Shown here in pieces: positions 15,977 through 23,881 of a stretch of DNA of 60,285 nucleotides. The notes under the pieces are model-generated. The model did not search any database. It had not been told where the DNA came from and was given only the letters and a program-made list of their open reading frames with translations. The position numbers were made by a program, and so were the translations under genes. Source of the stretch: Salinimicrobium terrae DSM 17865 (GTDB taxonomy: Bacteria > Bacteroidota > Bacteroidia > Flavobacteriales > Flavobacteriaceae); contig NZ_AUKI01000005.1 of the NCBI RefSeq assembly GCF_000424665.1, positions 1 to 60,285 on the forward strand, given 5' to 3'. How positions within the stretch are numbered: position 1 is the first letter of the stretch; each line of letters begins with the position of its first letter.

Positions 15977-16882
15977 TTAAATATTTGGATCCAGATAATC
16001 TGGTGTTCCATCTTCATCGGCATCGGGATATGGAAAAATTATATTCCCATCCTCATCTGATATTTCTTCCAGAGTTGGTATGAAATCCCCGTCATCATCT
16101 GGGTCGAGAAAATTAGGAATTCTATCCCCGTCTGTATCATCATTGAACACTAACTCATCTTCATCTAAATCTTCCCTCCAGGATGGAATTCCATCATTAT
16201 CATGATCGGCTTCATTGACTCTGTAAAGGTCGAAAGTAAAAACCAATGGACTGTAGGTGGGAATACCTTCCTGATATGTATTAAAGTACCCAAGACCCGA
16301 AGGAAGGAACATAGCTCCTATTCCATAATCGTTATTCCATTCTACAGTGTTGTCAGGCAACACATCAAAACCTGAAGCTCCTCGGAATTCTGTCAGGGCC
16401 TGCGCAAATCCGGTGAGTCTTCTAGTGAGATCATGCCATGTAGGATAATTGGAAGTTTCAAAAACGTCCCGATTAAGAAAAGATCCTTCATAAGAAACAA
16501 AAGTTGAATCACTAAATTTTGGTTGCGACTGCTCACTTGCGCCTTCCCGTACCTTTAGAACATAGTATGTATACTCTACTCCTTCATAGTCGAATTTCTT
16601 TGTCTCCAGCAATGGTGACTGGCTTAGCGGAGTTTTATCTGTATTATCAGCGTTTATCGTGTCAATTTCGATATTGTAGTCAAAATCTGCCGGAGGATTT
16701 TCAAATTCCTCATAGTTATAGAAATGGGTATCCAGATATTCCTCCAATGCAGCCTGATCTGTTAACTCCTGCTCTCCCCTGTCTCTTGGCGGAACAACTT
16801 CGGGAGTATCATCGTCCTTATCACAGGAGAATAAAAACACGGCTGTAAAAAAATATAAAAACAAAAATTTATTCAGTTTCAT
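15977..16882 (-). CDS. FKBP-like lipoprotein with C-terminal calcium-repeat tail
   Basis: 301 residues. A lipoprotein signal (MKLNKFLFLYFFTAVFLFSC; lipidated Cys of FLFSC) is followed by an acidic linker, a region resembling an FKBP-type peptidylprolyl isomerase (about 95-225: STFVSYEGSFLNRDVFETS, LPDNTVEWNNDYGIGAMFLPSGLGY), and a tail (about 230-301) of DxDxDG units (DHDNDGIPS, DDTDGDRIPNFLD, DDDGDFIPT, DADEDGTPDYLD) like thrombospondin type-3 calcium repeats. The PPIase core is divergent, so catalysis is doubtful. The Met at 16882 is the only start giving a proper lipobox. Likely on the outer-membrane surface or periplasm. Confidence 0.85.
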   Translation of the reverse strand: MKLNKFLFLYFFTAVFLFSCDKDDDTPEVVPPRDRGEQELTDQAALEEYLDTHFYNYEEFENPPADFDYNIEIDTINADNTDKTPLSQSPLLETKKFDYEGVEYTYYVLKVREGASEQSQPKFSDSTFVSYEGSFLNRDVFETSNYPTWHDLTRRLTGFAQALTEFRGASGFDVLPDNTVEWNNDYGIGAMFLPSGLGYFNTYQEGIPTYSPLVFTFDLYRVNEADHDNDGIPSWREDLDEDELVFNDDTDGDRIPNFLDPDDDGDFIPTLEEISDEDGNIIFPYPDADEDGTPDYLDPNI

Positions 16883-16920
16883 CAAAAGGTATTTTAGGGC
16901 CGCAAGATACAATATTCTTG

Positions 16921-16928
16921 TATTTTTG
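16921..16928 (+). promoter_or_regulatory. Promoter -7 box of the S4-domain gene
   Basis: TATTTTTG followed by C, 31 bases before the start codon. It lies downstream of the Met at 16918, which rules that Met out as start. Confidence 0.55.
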
Positions 16929-16959
16929 CTTAGGATCGATAGATTTTTACTGTACAAAT

Positions 16960-17340
16960 ATGAGAGTAGATAAATTTTTATGGTGTGTGAGATATTTTAA
17001 AACCCGGAGCATAGCAACCGAGGCATGCAAACAGGGAAAAGTGAGAATGAATGAAGCCCTGGTCAAGCCTTCAAGAGAGGTCTTCGCTACAGACAAGATT
17101 CAGGTAAGGAAAAATCAAATCAACTATTTGATAGAAGTACTTGATGTTCCCAAAAGCCGTGTTGGTGCAAAATTGGTTAACCTGTATATAAATGATATCA
17201 CTCCCAAAGAAGAACTCGAGAAAAGGGAGCTGCTAAAATATTCGCAGGAATATTATAGAAAGAAAGGCACCGGCAGACCTACAAAAAAAGACCGCAGGGA
17301 ATTAGATGAATGGTTCGACCCCGAAGCCGATGAGGATTAA
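16960..17340 (+). CDS. S4-domain RNA-binding protein (Hsp15-like)
   Basis: 126 residues beginning MRVDKFLWCVRYFKTRSIA, the S4 domain start, with GKVRMNEALVKPSREV and DKIQVRKNQINYLIEV. E. coli Hsp15 (HslR) of this family binds stalled 50S subunits carrying peptidyl-tRNA. The C terminus is charged (KKGTGRPTKKDRRELDEWF) as in flavobacterial members. The start is placed after the promoter box. Confidence 0.9.
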   Translation: MRVDKFLWCVRYFKTRSIATEACKQGKVRMNEALVKPSREVFATDKIQVRKNQINYLIEVLDVPKSRVGAKLVNLYINDITPKEELEKRELLKYSQEYYRKKGTGRPTKKDRRELDEWFDPEADED

Positions 17341-17382
17341 CAAACTTTATACACCAATTATTATCTTTATAAAAAACATCCC

Positions 17383-17886
17383 ATGGAGAACAATGCTGTC
17401 CTGATCCTTAATAATGAACAGATCAACCATAAAATTACTAGGATCGCTTATCAAATCTATGAAAGTAATGTAGAGGAAGAACAAATTATACTTGCAGGAA
17501 TTGCAAAGAGCGGTTTTAAACTTGCTCAAAAACTTCAGGCAGAACTGCAAAGGATCTCTGATATGGATGTGCTGCTTTGTGAAGTGAAAATAAATAAAAA
17601 GAATCCCCTGGAACCCATAACAACCAGCCTGTCTCCTGAAGATTACCAAAACAAGGCACTTGTTTTAATAGATGATGTCCTTAATTCCGGCGCTACCTTG
17701 ATCTATGGGGTAAGACATTTCCTTGATGTGCCGCTTAAAAGATTCAAAACTGCTGTTCTCGTTGACCGCAGTCATAAAAATTACCCTGTAAAAGCCGATT
17801 ATAAAGGAATTTCTCTTTCCACCTCCATTCATGAAACGGTAAAGGTCGATTTCAATGCAGGTGCCGCCAGGGTCGAACTAATTTAA
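17383..17886 (+). CDS. Phosphoribosyltransferase (PyrR-like)
   Basis: 167 residues of the type I phosphoribosyltransferase fold with the PRPP loop VLIDDVLNSGATL (about 88-100) and the AGIAKSGFKLA loop. The length and RSHKNYPVKADYKGISLST segment resemble PyrR, the pyrimidine attenuator/uracil phosphoribosyltransferase, but it is not beside pyr genes, so the substrate is open. It begins 42 bases after the S4 gene, same strand. Its last nine bases overlap the end of aroK on the other strand. Confidence 0.88.
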   Translation: MENNAVLILNNEQINHKITRIAYQIYESNVEEEQIILAGIAKSGFKLAQKLQAELQRISDMDVLLCEVKINKKNPLEPITTSLSPEDYQNKALVLIDDVLNSGATLIYGVRHFLDVPLKRFKTAVLVDRSHKNYPVKADYKGISLSTSIHETVKVDFNAGAARVELI

Positions 17887-18399
17887 ATTACTTTGAATTT
17901 CCTGTACGACCTGTTCAATGGATTTACTATCTGTTGAGACTATTAGGTCACTTTGATTATAATAGAAAGTACGCTCGAACAAGTGCTTTCTTAGAAAATC
18001 TTCCAGAGCTTCAGGAGTTCCCAGCTCTTTTATTAAAGGGCGATCTTCTTTTTCATTTGATAGACGTTCCATAAGTTGCTGCAGACCCGTTTTAAGATAA
18101 ATCAAGGTGGCTTCGGAAGTATTTTTAATGAGTTGTAAATTTTTTCCATAACAAGGGGTGCCGCCACCTAAGGAAAGAACAAAATTTTCTTCCTGCTCCA
18201 GAAGATTTTTCAATACTTCTGCTTCCCTCCTGCGGAAATAAATTTCCCCCGATTCTGTAAAAATCTCCGGAATAGTTCTATTTTCTTTTGCACATATTTC
18301 CTTATCCAGATCAAGAAATTTTAGGGACAATTGAGTCGCGAGAGCTTTTCCAACTACAGTTTTCCCCGATCCCATATAACCTGCCAGAATTAATTTCAT
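17878..18399 (-). CDS. aroK: Shikimate kinase
   Basis: 173 residues; phosphorylates shikimate with ATP in the chorismate pathway. Walker A GYMGSGKT, shikimate-binding D-x-D (LKFLDLDKEI), RR in FRRREAEVL, GGGTPCYGKN and the lid region KEDRPLIKE are present. Converges with the phosphoribosyltransferase gene with a nine-base overlap and no terminator. Confidence 0.95.
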   Translation of the reverse strand: MKLILAGYMGSGKTVVGKALATQLSLKFLDLDKEICAKENRTIPEIFTESGEIYFRRREAEVLKNLLEQEENFVLSLGGGTPCYGKNLQLIKNTSEATLIYLKTGLQQLMERLSNEKEDRPLIKELGTPEALEDFLRKHLFERTFYYNQSDLIVSTDSKSIEQVVQEIQSNLN

Positions 18400-18471
18400 G
18401 CTTAAATATATGATTTATAAGGAGTTTTACTCCACGTTTAAAATGATGTTCAAATTTATGTCAATTTGTTC

Positions 18472-18501
18472 TTGAAAAATAAATTAATGTGGGTATATTT
18501 G
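18472..18501 (+). promoter_or_regulatory. tRNA-Lys cluster promoter
   Basis: TTG (18472-18474), 19 bases, TATATTTG (18494-18501), then C. A textbook Bacteroidetes promoter 31 bases before the first tRNA. Confidence 0.85.
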
Positions 18502-18531
18502 CACCCGCATTAGCAAAAATGCAACAAAGCA

Positions 18532-18604
18532 GATCTGGTAGCTCAGCTGGTAGAGCATCTCCCTTTTAAGGAGAGGGTCCTGGGTTCGAATCCCAGCCAG
18601 ATCA
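18532..18604 (+). tRNA. tRNA-Lys(TTT), copy 1
   Basis: 73 nt. Acceptor stem GATCTGG/CCAGATC, D arm GCTCAGCTGGTAGAGC, anticodon stem CTCCC... with loop CTTTTAA (anticodon TTT), T arm GGTTCGAATCC, discriminator A. CCA is not encoded. Confidence 0.97.
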
Positions 18605-18811
18605 CAAAGTGAATGGATAGGTAAAATCGAAAGAAAACCTAACCATACCACAAAAAGTTCTTATTATTTTTGACCTGGTAGCTCAGCTGGTAGAGCATCT
18701 CCCTTTTAAGGAGAGGGTCCTGGGTTCGAATCCCAGCCAGATCACAAAGTGAATGGATAGGTAAAATCGAAAGAAAACCTAACCATACCACAAAAAGTTC
18801 TTATTATTTTT
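18605..18811 (+). repeat. 140-bp tandem duplication containing tRNA-Lys
   Basis: The 67-base spacers after copy 1 (18605-18671) and copy 2 (18745-18811) are identical, and the tRNA starts are exactly 140 bases apart (18532, 18672, 18812). This is a recent tandem duplication. Confidence 0.95.
18672..18744 (+). tRNA. tRNA-Lys(TTT), copy 2 (hybrid acceptor stem)
   Basis: Same body as copy 1, but the 5' acceptor strand is GACCTGG (as in copy 3) and the 3' strand is CCAGATC (as in copy 1). This leaves a C3-A70 mismatch in the acceptor stem. It is the expected product of unequal crossing-over between copies 1 and 3. Confidence 0.95.
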
Positions 18812-18884
18812 GACCTGGTAGCTCAGCTGGTAGAGCATCTCCCTTTTAAGGAGAGGGTCCTGGGTTCGAATCCCAGCCAGGTCA
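18812..18884 (+). tRNA. tRNA-Lys(TTT), copy 3
   Basis: Same body; acceptor stem GACCTGG/CCAGGTC fully paired, discriminator A. The 205 bases to the next tRNA hold no recognisable gene. Confidence 0.97.
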
Positions 18885-19089
18885 CTTATATTGTAAAACT
18901 TGAAGAAAACGTCGTCTAAAAAGTCCAGGTCCTGGTAAAAGGGCGAAGAAAATACTTCAGAGGATATTTAATCTTAGTTGTTTTTCGGAACATTTTTGTT
19001 TTACAAATAAAGAGGCTAAAGATCTTTGAATTTCTACTTTAGAATATCTTAATGATATTTTTAAAGCTCTTAAAGAAATGTTAAGGAAT

Positions 19090-19173
19090 GCCCAGGTGCT
19101 GGAACTGGTAGACAGGCATGGTTGAGGGCCATGTGTTCATTAGAGCGTGCGGGTTCGAGTCCCGCTCTGGGCA
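19090..19173 (+). tRNA. tRNA-Leu(GAG)
   Basis: 84 nt class II tRNA. Acceptor GCCCAGG pairs with TCTGGGC (one G-T pair), anticodon stem CATGG/CCATG with loop TTGAGGG (anticodon GAG), a long variable arm, T arm GGGTTCGAGTCCC, discriminator A. Confidence 0.95.
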
Positions 19174-19359
19174 CTTTTAAAGCCAAAAACACTCTTCTCC
19201 CTTCAGAAAATATTCTGCTATACATCGTTAAGGTTTTCACTTTTCTTACTTGACTGCTTACAAAAAGCCTAAATTTCTGTTAATCACTATTTTAGCATCT
19301 TCATGAACAGAAATAAAGATTACATTTATCACAGATAATTTCTCTAGACTTAGACGAAG

Positions 19360-19782
19360 ATGCAGTTTCAATTATATTCTCAGCTACTCAGATTAGATCT
19401 TTCCAATGATGATCTGCTTCAAATGTATTATGTACTTTATTACGATCTGAAACAGGATGACAAGGACATGGCCGAGAATATTGGTAAACTTATCGAGATA
19501 AGAGAAAAAGCAAAATTAGAGTTAAGAAAGCTCCTTTTTAATATAAAGAATTCCATTCAGATTTCCACTGTAGGAAGTGCAGTTTTGAACTTTTTACCGG
19601 TTTTTCTTAAACTGGATTATCTGGCCCGGAACACCTTCAATAATTTAAATTTGAAGGCCTGCTATGAAAAAGAGAAAAAAAATATTAAATTATATTACGA
19701 AACACTTTATAATCAGGATATTCCATCCTCGACTCTTGATGTACTTTTTAAACACAAGAACAAATTGGAATCCTTACCGTAA
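19360..19782 (+). CDS. Hypothetical protein
   Basis: 140 residues, not recognised. It is predicted largely helical, rich in Leu and Lys (LLQMYYVLYYDLKQDD, LIEIREKAKLELRKLLFNIK), with a hydrophobic middle (about 66-86, VGSAVLNFLPVFLKLDYLA) that could be one membrane helix or a core helix. No Bacteroidetes promoter box is obvious upstream. It is followed one base after the stop by a structured RNA and terminator, so those may be its 3' UTR. A real gene is supported by length and clean codon structure, but function is unknown. Confidence 0.6.
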   Translation: MQFQLYSQLLRLDLSNDDLLQMYYVLYYDLKQDDKDMAENIGKLIEIREKAKLELRKLLFNIKNSIQISTVGSAVLNFLPVFLKLDYLARNTFNNLNLKACYEKEKKNIKLYYETLYNQDIPSSTLDVLFKHKNKLESLP

Positions 19783-19783
19783 A

Positions 19784-19869
19784 TAGATGAGACGAAAAGT
19801 AATTTTTACTGGGGGGCAAAAATTACTTAATCGAATCCTCCGGAAATAAACCTCCGGAGTTCTCATCTA
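19784..19869 (+). ncRNA. Three-way-junction structured RNA
   Basis: A 9-bp closing stem TAGATGAGA (19784-19792) / TCTCATCTA (19861-19869) encloses two hairpins: AAGTAATTTTT (19797-19807) / AAAAATTACTT (19818-19828) with a loop containing six G, and CTCCGG (19838-19843) / CCGGAG (19854-19859). All stems are perfect. The G6 loop could pair with pyrimidines of the second hairpin. It is followed by a terminator, so it is either a structured 3' UTR or a small RNA. I do not recognise the family. Confidence 0.55.
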
Positions 19870-19877
19870 CTTTTTGG

Positions 19878-19907
19878 AAAAGCAATTCTTCGGAATTGCT
19901 TTTTTAT
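19878..19907 (+). terminator. Terminator with C(TTCG)G tetraloop
   Basis: AAAAGCAATTC (19878-19888), loop TTCG, GAATTGCTTTT (19893-19903), then T-rich DNA. From here to 20080 I see nothing coding. Confidence 0.9.
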
Positions 19908-20080
19908 TTTTATCTATCCAGGACAATTTTCTCCGGACTTATACCACGAAATATTTTGTTACAACACAGCTTTAGTTCTGAGTCGATTTATTGGTGAGAA
20001 AAGATAGGGTCTTTAGCTTATAAAGTAAAGTTTCTTCTGGGCACGCCCGAGTTATTTACTCTCTCAGGGTAATTAAACAA

Positions 20081-20104
20081 AAACTCCCGCCGCGGCGGGA
20101 GTTT
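20081..20104 (-). terminator. Aconitase terminator
   Basis: AAACTCCCGCC (20081-20091) pairs with GGCGGGAGTTT (20094-20104); A/T-rich on both sides. It lies 25 bases after the stop of the aconitase gene. Confidence 0.85.
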
Positions 20105-20128
20105 AGCTTTGAATATATTCTTTGATTT

Positions 20129-22396
20129 TTAAGCGGCATTCTGCTTTTTGATCAGGTTAAGGGCAGATCCCTCCTTGTACCACTCGATTTGCGGTAGATT
20201 ATAAGTGTGATTTGCCTTAATTGTATCCTTAGAACCATCAGCATGTACAATCTCTATTGTAAGTTGCTTATCTGGTGCAAAACTTTCAAGATCAATAAAG
20301 TTAAAAGTATCGTCTTCTTGCACAAGATCGTAATCACTTTCATTGGCAAAAGTGATTCCCAGCATTCCCTGCTTTTTCAAATTGGTCTCATGAATTCTAG
20401 CAAAAGATTTTACAAGTACTACTTTGACTCCAAGATGTCTTGGCTCCATAGCTGCATGTTCCCGGGAAGAACCTTCTCCGTAGTTGTGATCTCCCACTAC
20501 TACTGTAGGGATTCCTGCGGCTTTATACTTTCGCTGAGTTGCGGGCACACCGTCATATTCTCCGGTAACCTGATTTTTGACAAAATTAGTTTTCTTGTTG
20601 AAAGCATTGACAGCACCTATCAAACAATTGTTTGAAATGTTGTCGAGGTGACCTCTAAAGCGTAACCAGGGTCCGGCCATGGAAATATGATCTGTTGTAC
20701 ATTTGCCGTAAGCTTTTATAAGTAACTTCGCCCCTGTCAAATTTTTTCCGTCCCATGGCTCAAATGGCTCAAGTAACTGAAGTCTTTCAGAATTCGGGTT
20801 TACTTTTACCTCCACACTTGCACCATCTTCAGTTGGTGCAAGGTAGCCGGGATCTTCCACATCAAAACCTTTTGGTGGCAATTCCAATCCTGTAGGCTCA
20901 TCAAGTTTTACATGCTCACCATCTTCATTTAACAGCGTATCTCTTGTGGGATCGAAATCTAATCTTCCGGCGATTGCTATTGCAGCAACCATTTCCGGTG
21001 ATCCTACAAAGGCGTGGGTATTTGGGTTCCCATCTGCCCTTTTTGAGAAGTTACGGTTAAAAGAATGTACAATAGTATTTTTTTCTTCACCCTTACGGTC
21101 ACTTCGGTCCCATTGGCCTATACATGGCCCACAGGCATTTGTAAAGATAGTAGCGTCAAGATCCTCAAAGATTTGTATTAAACCATCTCTTTCTGCAGTG
21201 AAACGAATAGTTTCAGAGCCCGGGTTAATTCCAAAATCAGACTTAGCTTTAACTTTTTTATCGACCGCCTGTTTCGCAATGGACGCTGCACGGGTAAGAT
21301 CTTCATAAGATGAGTTGGTACATGATCCAATTAAACCCCAATCCACGTTTATTGGCCAATCGTGCTTTTTAGCTTTTTCCCCCATTTCAGAAATTGGCGT
21401 AGCAAGATCGGGAGTAAAAGGCCCATTAAGGTGAGGTCTCAATTCAGAAAGATTGATCTCGATCACTTCATCAAAATATTGTTCAGGATTTGCGTAAACT
21501 TCAGCATCACCTGTCAGGTGTTCTTTCACTTCGTTAGCTGCATCGGCAACATCGGCACGATTGGTAGCACGAAGATATCTTGCCATGGATTCATCATAAC
21601 CAAAAGTGGAAGTAGTAGCCCCCACTTCGGCACCCATATTACAAATTGTTCCTTTTCCTGTGGCCGACATAGATTCGGCTCCTTCGCCAAAGTATTCAAT
21701 AATTGCCCCGGTTCCCCCTTTAACAGTAAGAATACCGGCAACTTTAAGAATAACATCTTTTGGAGCAGTCCAGCCAGATAGTTTTCCGGTAAGCTTCACA
21801 CCAATTAATTTCGGGAATTTAAGTTCCCAAGCCATTCCCGCCATAACATCCACAGCATCTGCACCACCAACACCAATAGCAACCATTCCAAGTCCACCGG
21901 CATTCACGGTGTGTGAATCGGTTCCAATCATCATTCCTCCGGGGAAAGCATAGTTTTCTAAAACAACCTGATGAATAATTCCGGCACCCGGTTTCCAGAA
22001 ACCAATTCCATATTTGTTGGAAACAGATTCAAGAAAATCAAACACCTCATCACTTGACTTTTTCGCACTTGGTAGATCAAATTGAGCTCCAAGTTTTGCC
22101 TGGATAAGGTGATCGCAGTGAACAGTAGTAGGAACTGCAACATTCTTCTTACCTGCCTGCATAAATTGTAATAAAGCCATTTGTGCAGTAGCATCCTGGC
22201 ATGCGATTCTGTCTGGTGAAAATTCTACATAGTCTTTTCCGCGGGTAAATTTTTGAGTAGGTGTTCCATCCCATAGGTGGGAATAAAGGATCTTTTCTGA
22301 AAGAGTTAAAGGTTTTCCAACGATTTCACGCGCAGTATTAACCCGCTCGCTCATCTGGCTGTAAACCTTCTTGATCATATCAATATCGTAAGCCAT
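20129..22396 (-). CDS. acn: Aconitate hydratase (mitochondrial type)
   Basis: Citrate-isocitrate isomerase of the TCA cycle; 755 residues from Met 22396 ([12 protein letters not shown]), since the earlier Met at 22429 precedes a promoter box. Ligands of the 4Fe-4S cluster are the Cys in [11 protein letters not shown] and the two in [10 protein letters not shown]. The substrate loops [23 protein letters not shown] and, in the swivel domain, [22 protein letters not shown] are intact. It resembles eukaryotic mitochondrial aconitase rather than AcnA/AcnB, as usual in Bacteroidetes. Confidence 0.97.
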   Translation of the reverse strand: MAYDIDMIKKVYSQMSERVNTAREIVGKPLTLSEKILYSHLWDGTPTQKFTRGKDYVEFSPDRIACQDATAQMALLQFMQAGKKNVAVPTTVHCDHLIQAKLGAQFDLPSAKKSSDEVFDFLESVSNKYGIGFWKPGAGIIHQVVLENYAFPGGMMIGTDSHTVNAGGLGMVAIGVGGADAVDVMAGMAWELKFPKLIGVKLTGKLSGWTAPKDVILKVAGILTVKGGTGAIIEYFGEGAESMSATGKGTICNMGAEVGATTSTFGYDESMARYLRATNRADVADAANEVKEHLTGDAEVYANPEQYFDEVIEINLSELRPHLNGPFTPDLATPISEMGEKAKKHDWPINVDWGLIGSCTNSSYEDLTRAASIAKQAVDKKVKAKSDFGINPGSETIRFTAERDGLIQIFEDLDATIFTNACGPCIGQWDRSDRKGEEKNTIVHSFNRNFSKRADGNPNTHAFVGSPEMVAAIAIAGRLDFDPTRDTLLNEDGEHVKLDEPTGLELPPKGFDVEDPGYLAPTEDGASVEVKVNPNSERLQLLEPFEPWDGKNLTGAKLLIKAYGKCTTDHISMAGPWLRFRGHLDNISNNCLIGAVNAFNKKTNFVKNQVTGEYDGVPATQRKYKAAGIPTVVVGDHNYGEGSSREHAAMEPRHLGVKVVLVKSFARIHETNLKKQGMLGITFANESDYDLVQEDDTFNFIDLESFAPDKQLTIEIVHADGSKDTIKANHTYNLPQIEWYKEGSALNLIKKQNAA

Positions 22397-22426
22397 ATTT
22401 TGAATTGTTTTTATTCTGAAGTCCCG

Positions 22427-22434
22427 CAAAATTA
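22427..22434 (-). promoter_or_regulatory. Aconitase promoter -7 box
   Basis: TAATTTTG then C on the minus strand, 30 bases before the start. A TTG lies 25 bases further upstream, longer than usual. Confidence 0.5.
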
Positions 22435-22593
22435 CGAATTCCCGCCCGATTTAAAAAATCAATACAAAACAAGAAGAATACCTAAATATAATTTAATGGA
22501 TCCCAAAAAAAGAGCGCATAAAAATAAGCTAATCCCATAAAATTAGCATTAAAATAAGGAAATGGTAAAAATGACAAATTATTCATTCCTTCC

Positions 22594-22890
22594 TTAGATT
22601 GGAAGATCTCCCGGCTGCAGCTTTTTTCGCTGGAAGAGGTAAATAATAGGTGCCAGCCATGGCACTAAAAGCATAGAGATCAACCAGAAAGTTTTATTAG
22701 AAATCCTGGAGTGATAATATCAAATAATAAAAAGAGCCAAAAGCCGCTGAGGAAAAGAAAGCTAGTGATTGCAAGAAAGGACAAACTCTCCAGGTTGAGA
22801 AAATTGGCACCCGATCTAAACCAGAGGAATTGACATCCAAAGAAAACCAGAATGACAGGAATTTTTAACCTTTACCAGAAAAATAATCAT
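22594..22890 (-). pseudogene. Frameshifted small membrane-protein gene
   Basis: Minus-strand reading gives membrane segments in different frames: IPVILVFFGCQFLWF and LESLSFLAITSFLFLSGFW up to DIITPGF in one frame, then TFWLISMLLVPWLAPIIYLF plus a basic tail ending DLPI in another. A shift is needed near CCAGGATTTCT (about 22706), and a second one near the start, because the only ATG (22890) is in yet another frame. The last segment resembles the WLxxxxxVPxLGPIIYL helix of small PLDc_N-type membrane proteins. Read as a decayed gene of about 95 residues. Confidence 0.5.
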
Positions 22891-22912
22891 GAACTAAAGA
22901 TAGCAAATGATC

Positions 22913-23866
22913 TTAGAATAAGCTCTTTATAATCTCTTCTTCAGAAATTCCTTCGGCTTCGGCCTTGTAATTTTTAAGAACCCTATGTCTTAGAATTCCA
23001 TAGGCTACCGCTTGTACATCTTCAATATCTGGTGAAAACTTACCGTGAACAGCAGCATTGGCCTTGGCGCCTAAAATGAGATTTTGAGAAGCTCTTGGTC
23101 CTGCACCCCAATCTACATATTCCTTTACCAGAGGCGTTGCTCTATCTCCCCCCGGTCGTGTTTTTCCAACAAGGCCAACGGCATATTCCACCACATTATC
23201 GGCTACAGGAATCCTCCGTATCAAGTGTTGAAAATCAACGATTTCCCGGGCAGTAAAAAGAGAATTAATCTCTGTCACTTCATCACTGGTGGTACTTTTT
23301 ACGACCTCTATCTCCTCTTCAAAAGTTGGGTATTCCAGCTTAATTGCGAACATAAATCTGTCAAGCTGAGCCTCGGGCAACGGGTAAGTTCCTTCCTGCT
23401 CAATTGGATTTTGGGTAGCCAGTACGAAGTAAGGTAAATCCAGCTTGTAATGTTGTCCTGCAACAGTTACCGCCCGTTCCTGCATCGCTTCCAGTAACGC
23501 AGCCTGGGTTTTTGGCGGGGTCCTGTTGATTTCATCGGCAAGAATGATATTCCCAAAGACGGGACCTTTAATAAATTTGAATTGCCGGTTCTCATCCAGG
23601 ATCTCAGATCCAAGGATGTCGCTCGGCATTAAGTCTGGTGTGAATTGAATTCTTTTAAAATTGAGTCCCAGCGCCTGTGCAATGGTATTCACCATAAGTG
23701 TTTTGGCGAGGCCGGGAACTCCAATGAGCAGCGAATGACCACCGGAAAAAACAGATAAAAGAATCTGATCTACTACATCCTGCTGCCCAACAATCCTTTT
23801 GGCTATTTCACGCCTTAATTGTTGGTGCCTGTTAACCAGATTCTTTACCGCTTCTACGTCTGTCAT
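22913..23866 (-). CDS. MoxR-family AAA ATPase
   Basis: 317 residues, MoxR chaperone-like ATPase. Walker A GVPGLAKT (about 46-53), Walker B ILADEINR (about 108-115), sensor LATQNPIEQEGTYPLPEAQLDRF, and the C-terminal lid AVAYGILRHRVL. Members usually assist maturation of a VWA-domain partner; no such partner (DUF58, BatA/B) is in this window. It follows the SurA-type gene by 15 bases and is likely in one operon with it. Confidence 0.93.
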   Translation of the reverse strand: MTDVEAVKNLVNRHQQLRREIAKRIVGQQDVVDQILLSVFSGGHSLLIGVPGLAKTLMVNTIAQALGLNFKRIQFTPDLMPSDILGSEILDENRQFKFIKGPVFGNIILADEINRTPPKTQAALLEAMQERAVTVAGQHYKLDLPYFVLATQNPIEQEGTYPLPEAQLDRFMFAIKLEYPTFEEEIEVVKSTTSDEVTEINSLFTAREIVDFQHLIRRIPVADNVVEYAVGLVGKTRPGGDRATPLVKEYVDWGAGPRASQNLILGAKANAAVHGKFSPDIEDVQAVAYGILRHRVLKNYKAEAEGISEEEIIKSLF

Positions 23867-23881
23867 ACTTGGTAAAAAGGA

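Noticed and set aside
19784-19869. Hammerhead ribozyme
   Set aside because: GATGAG and GAAA-like bases are present, but the stem II and the cleavage-site arrangement do not fit.
19360-19907. Type III toxin-antitoxin locus
   Set aside because: The structured RNA follows the gene and has no tandem repeats; known type III antitoxin RNAs precede the toxin gene.
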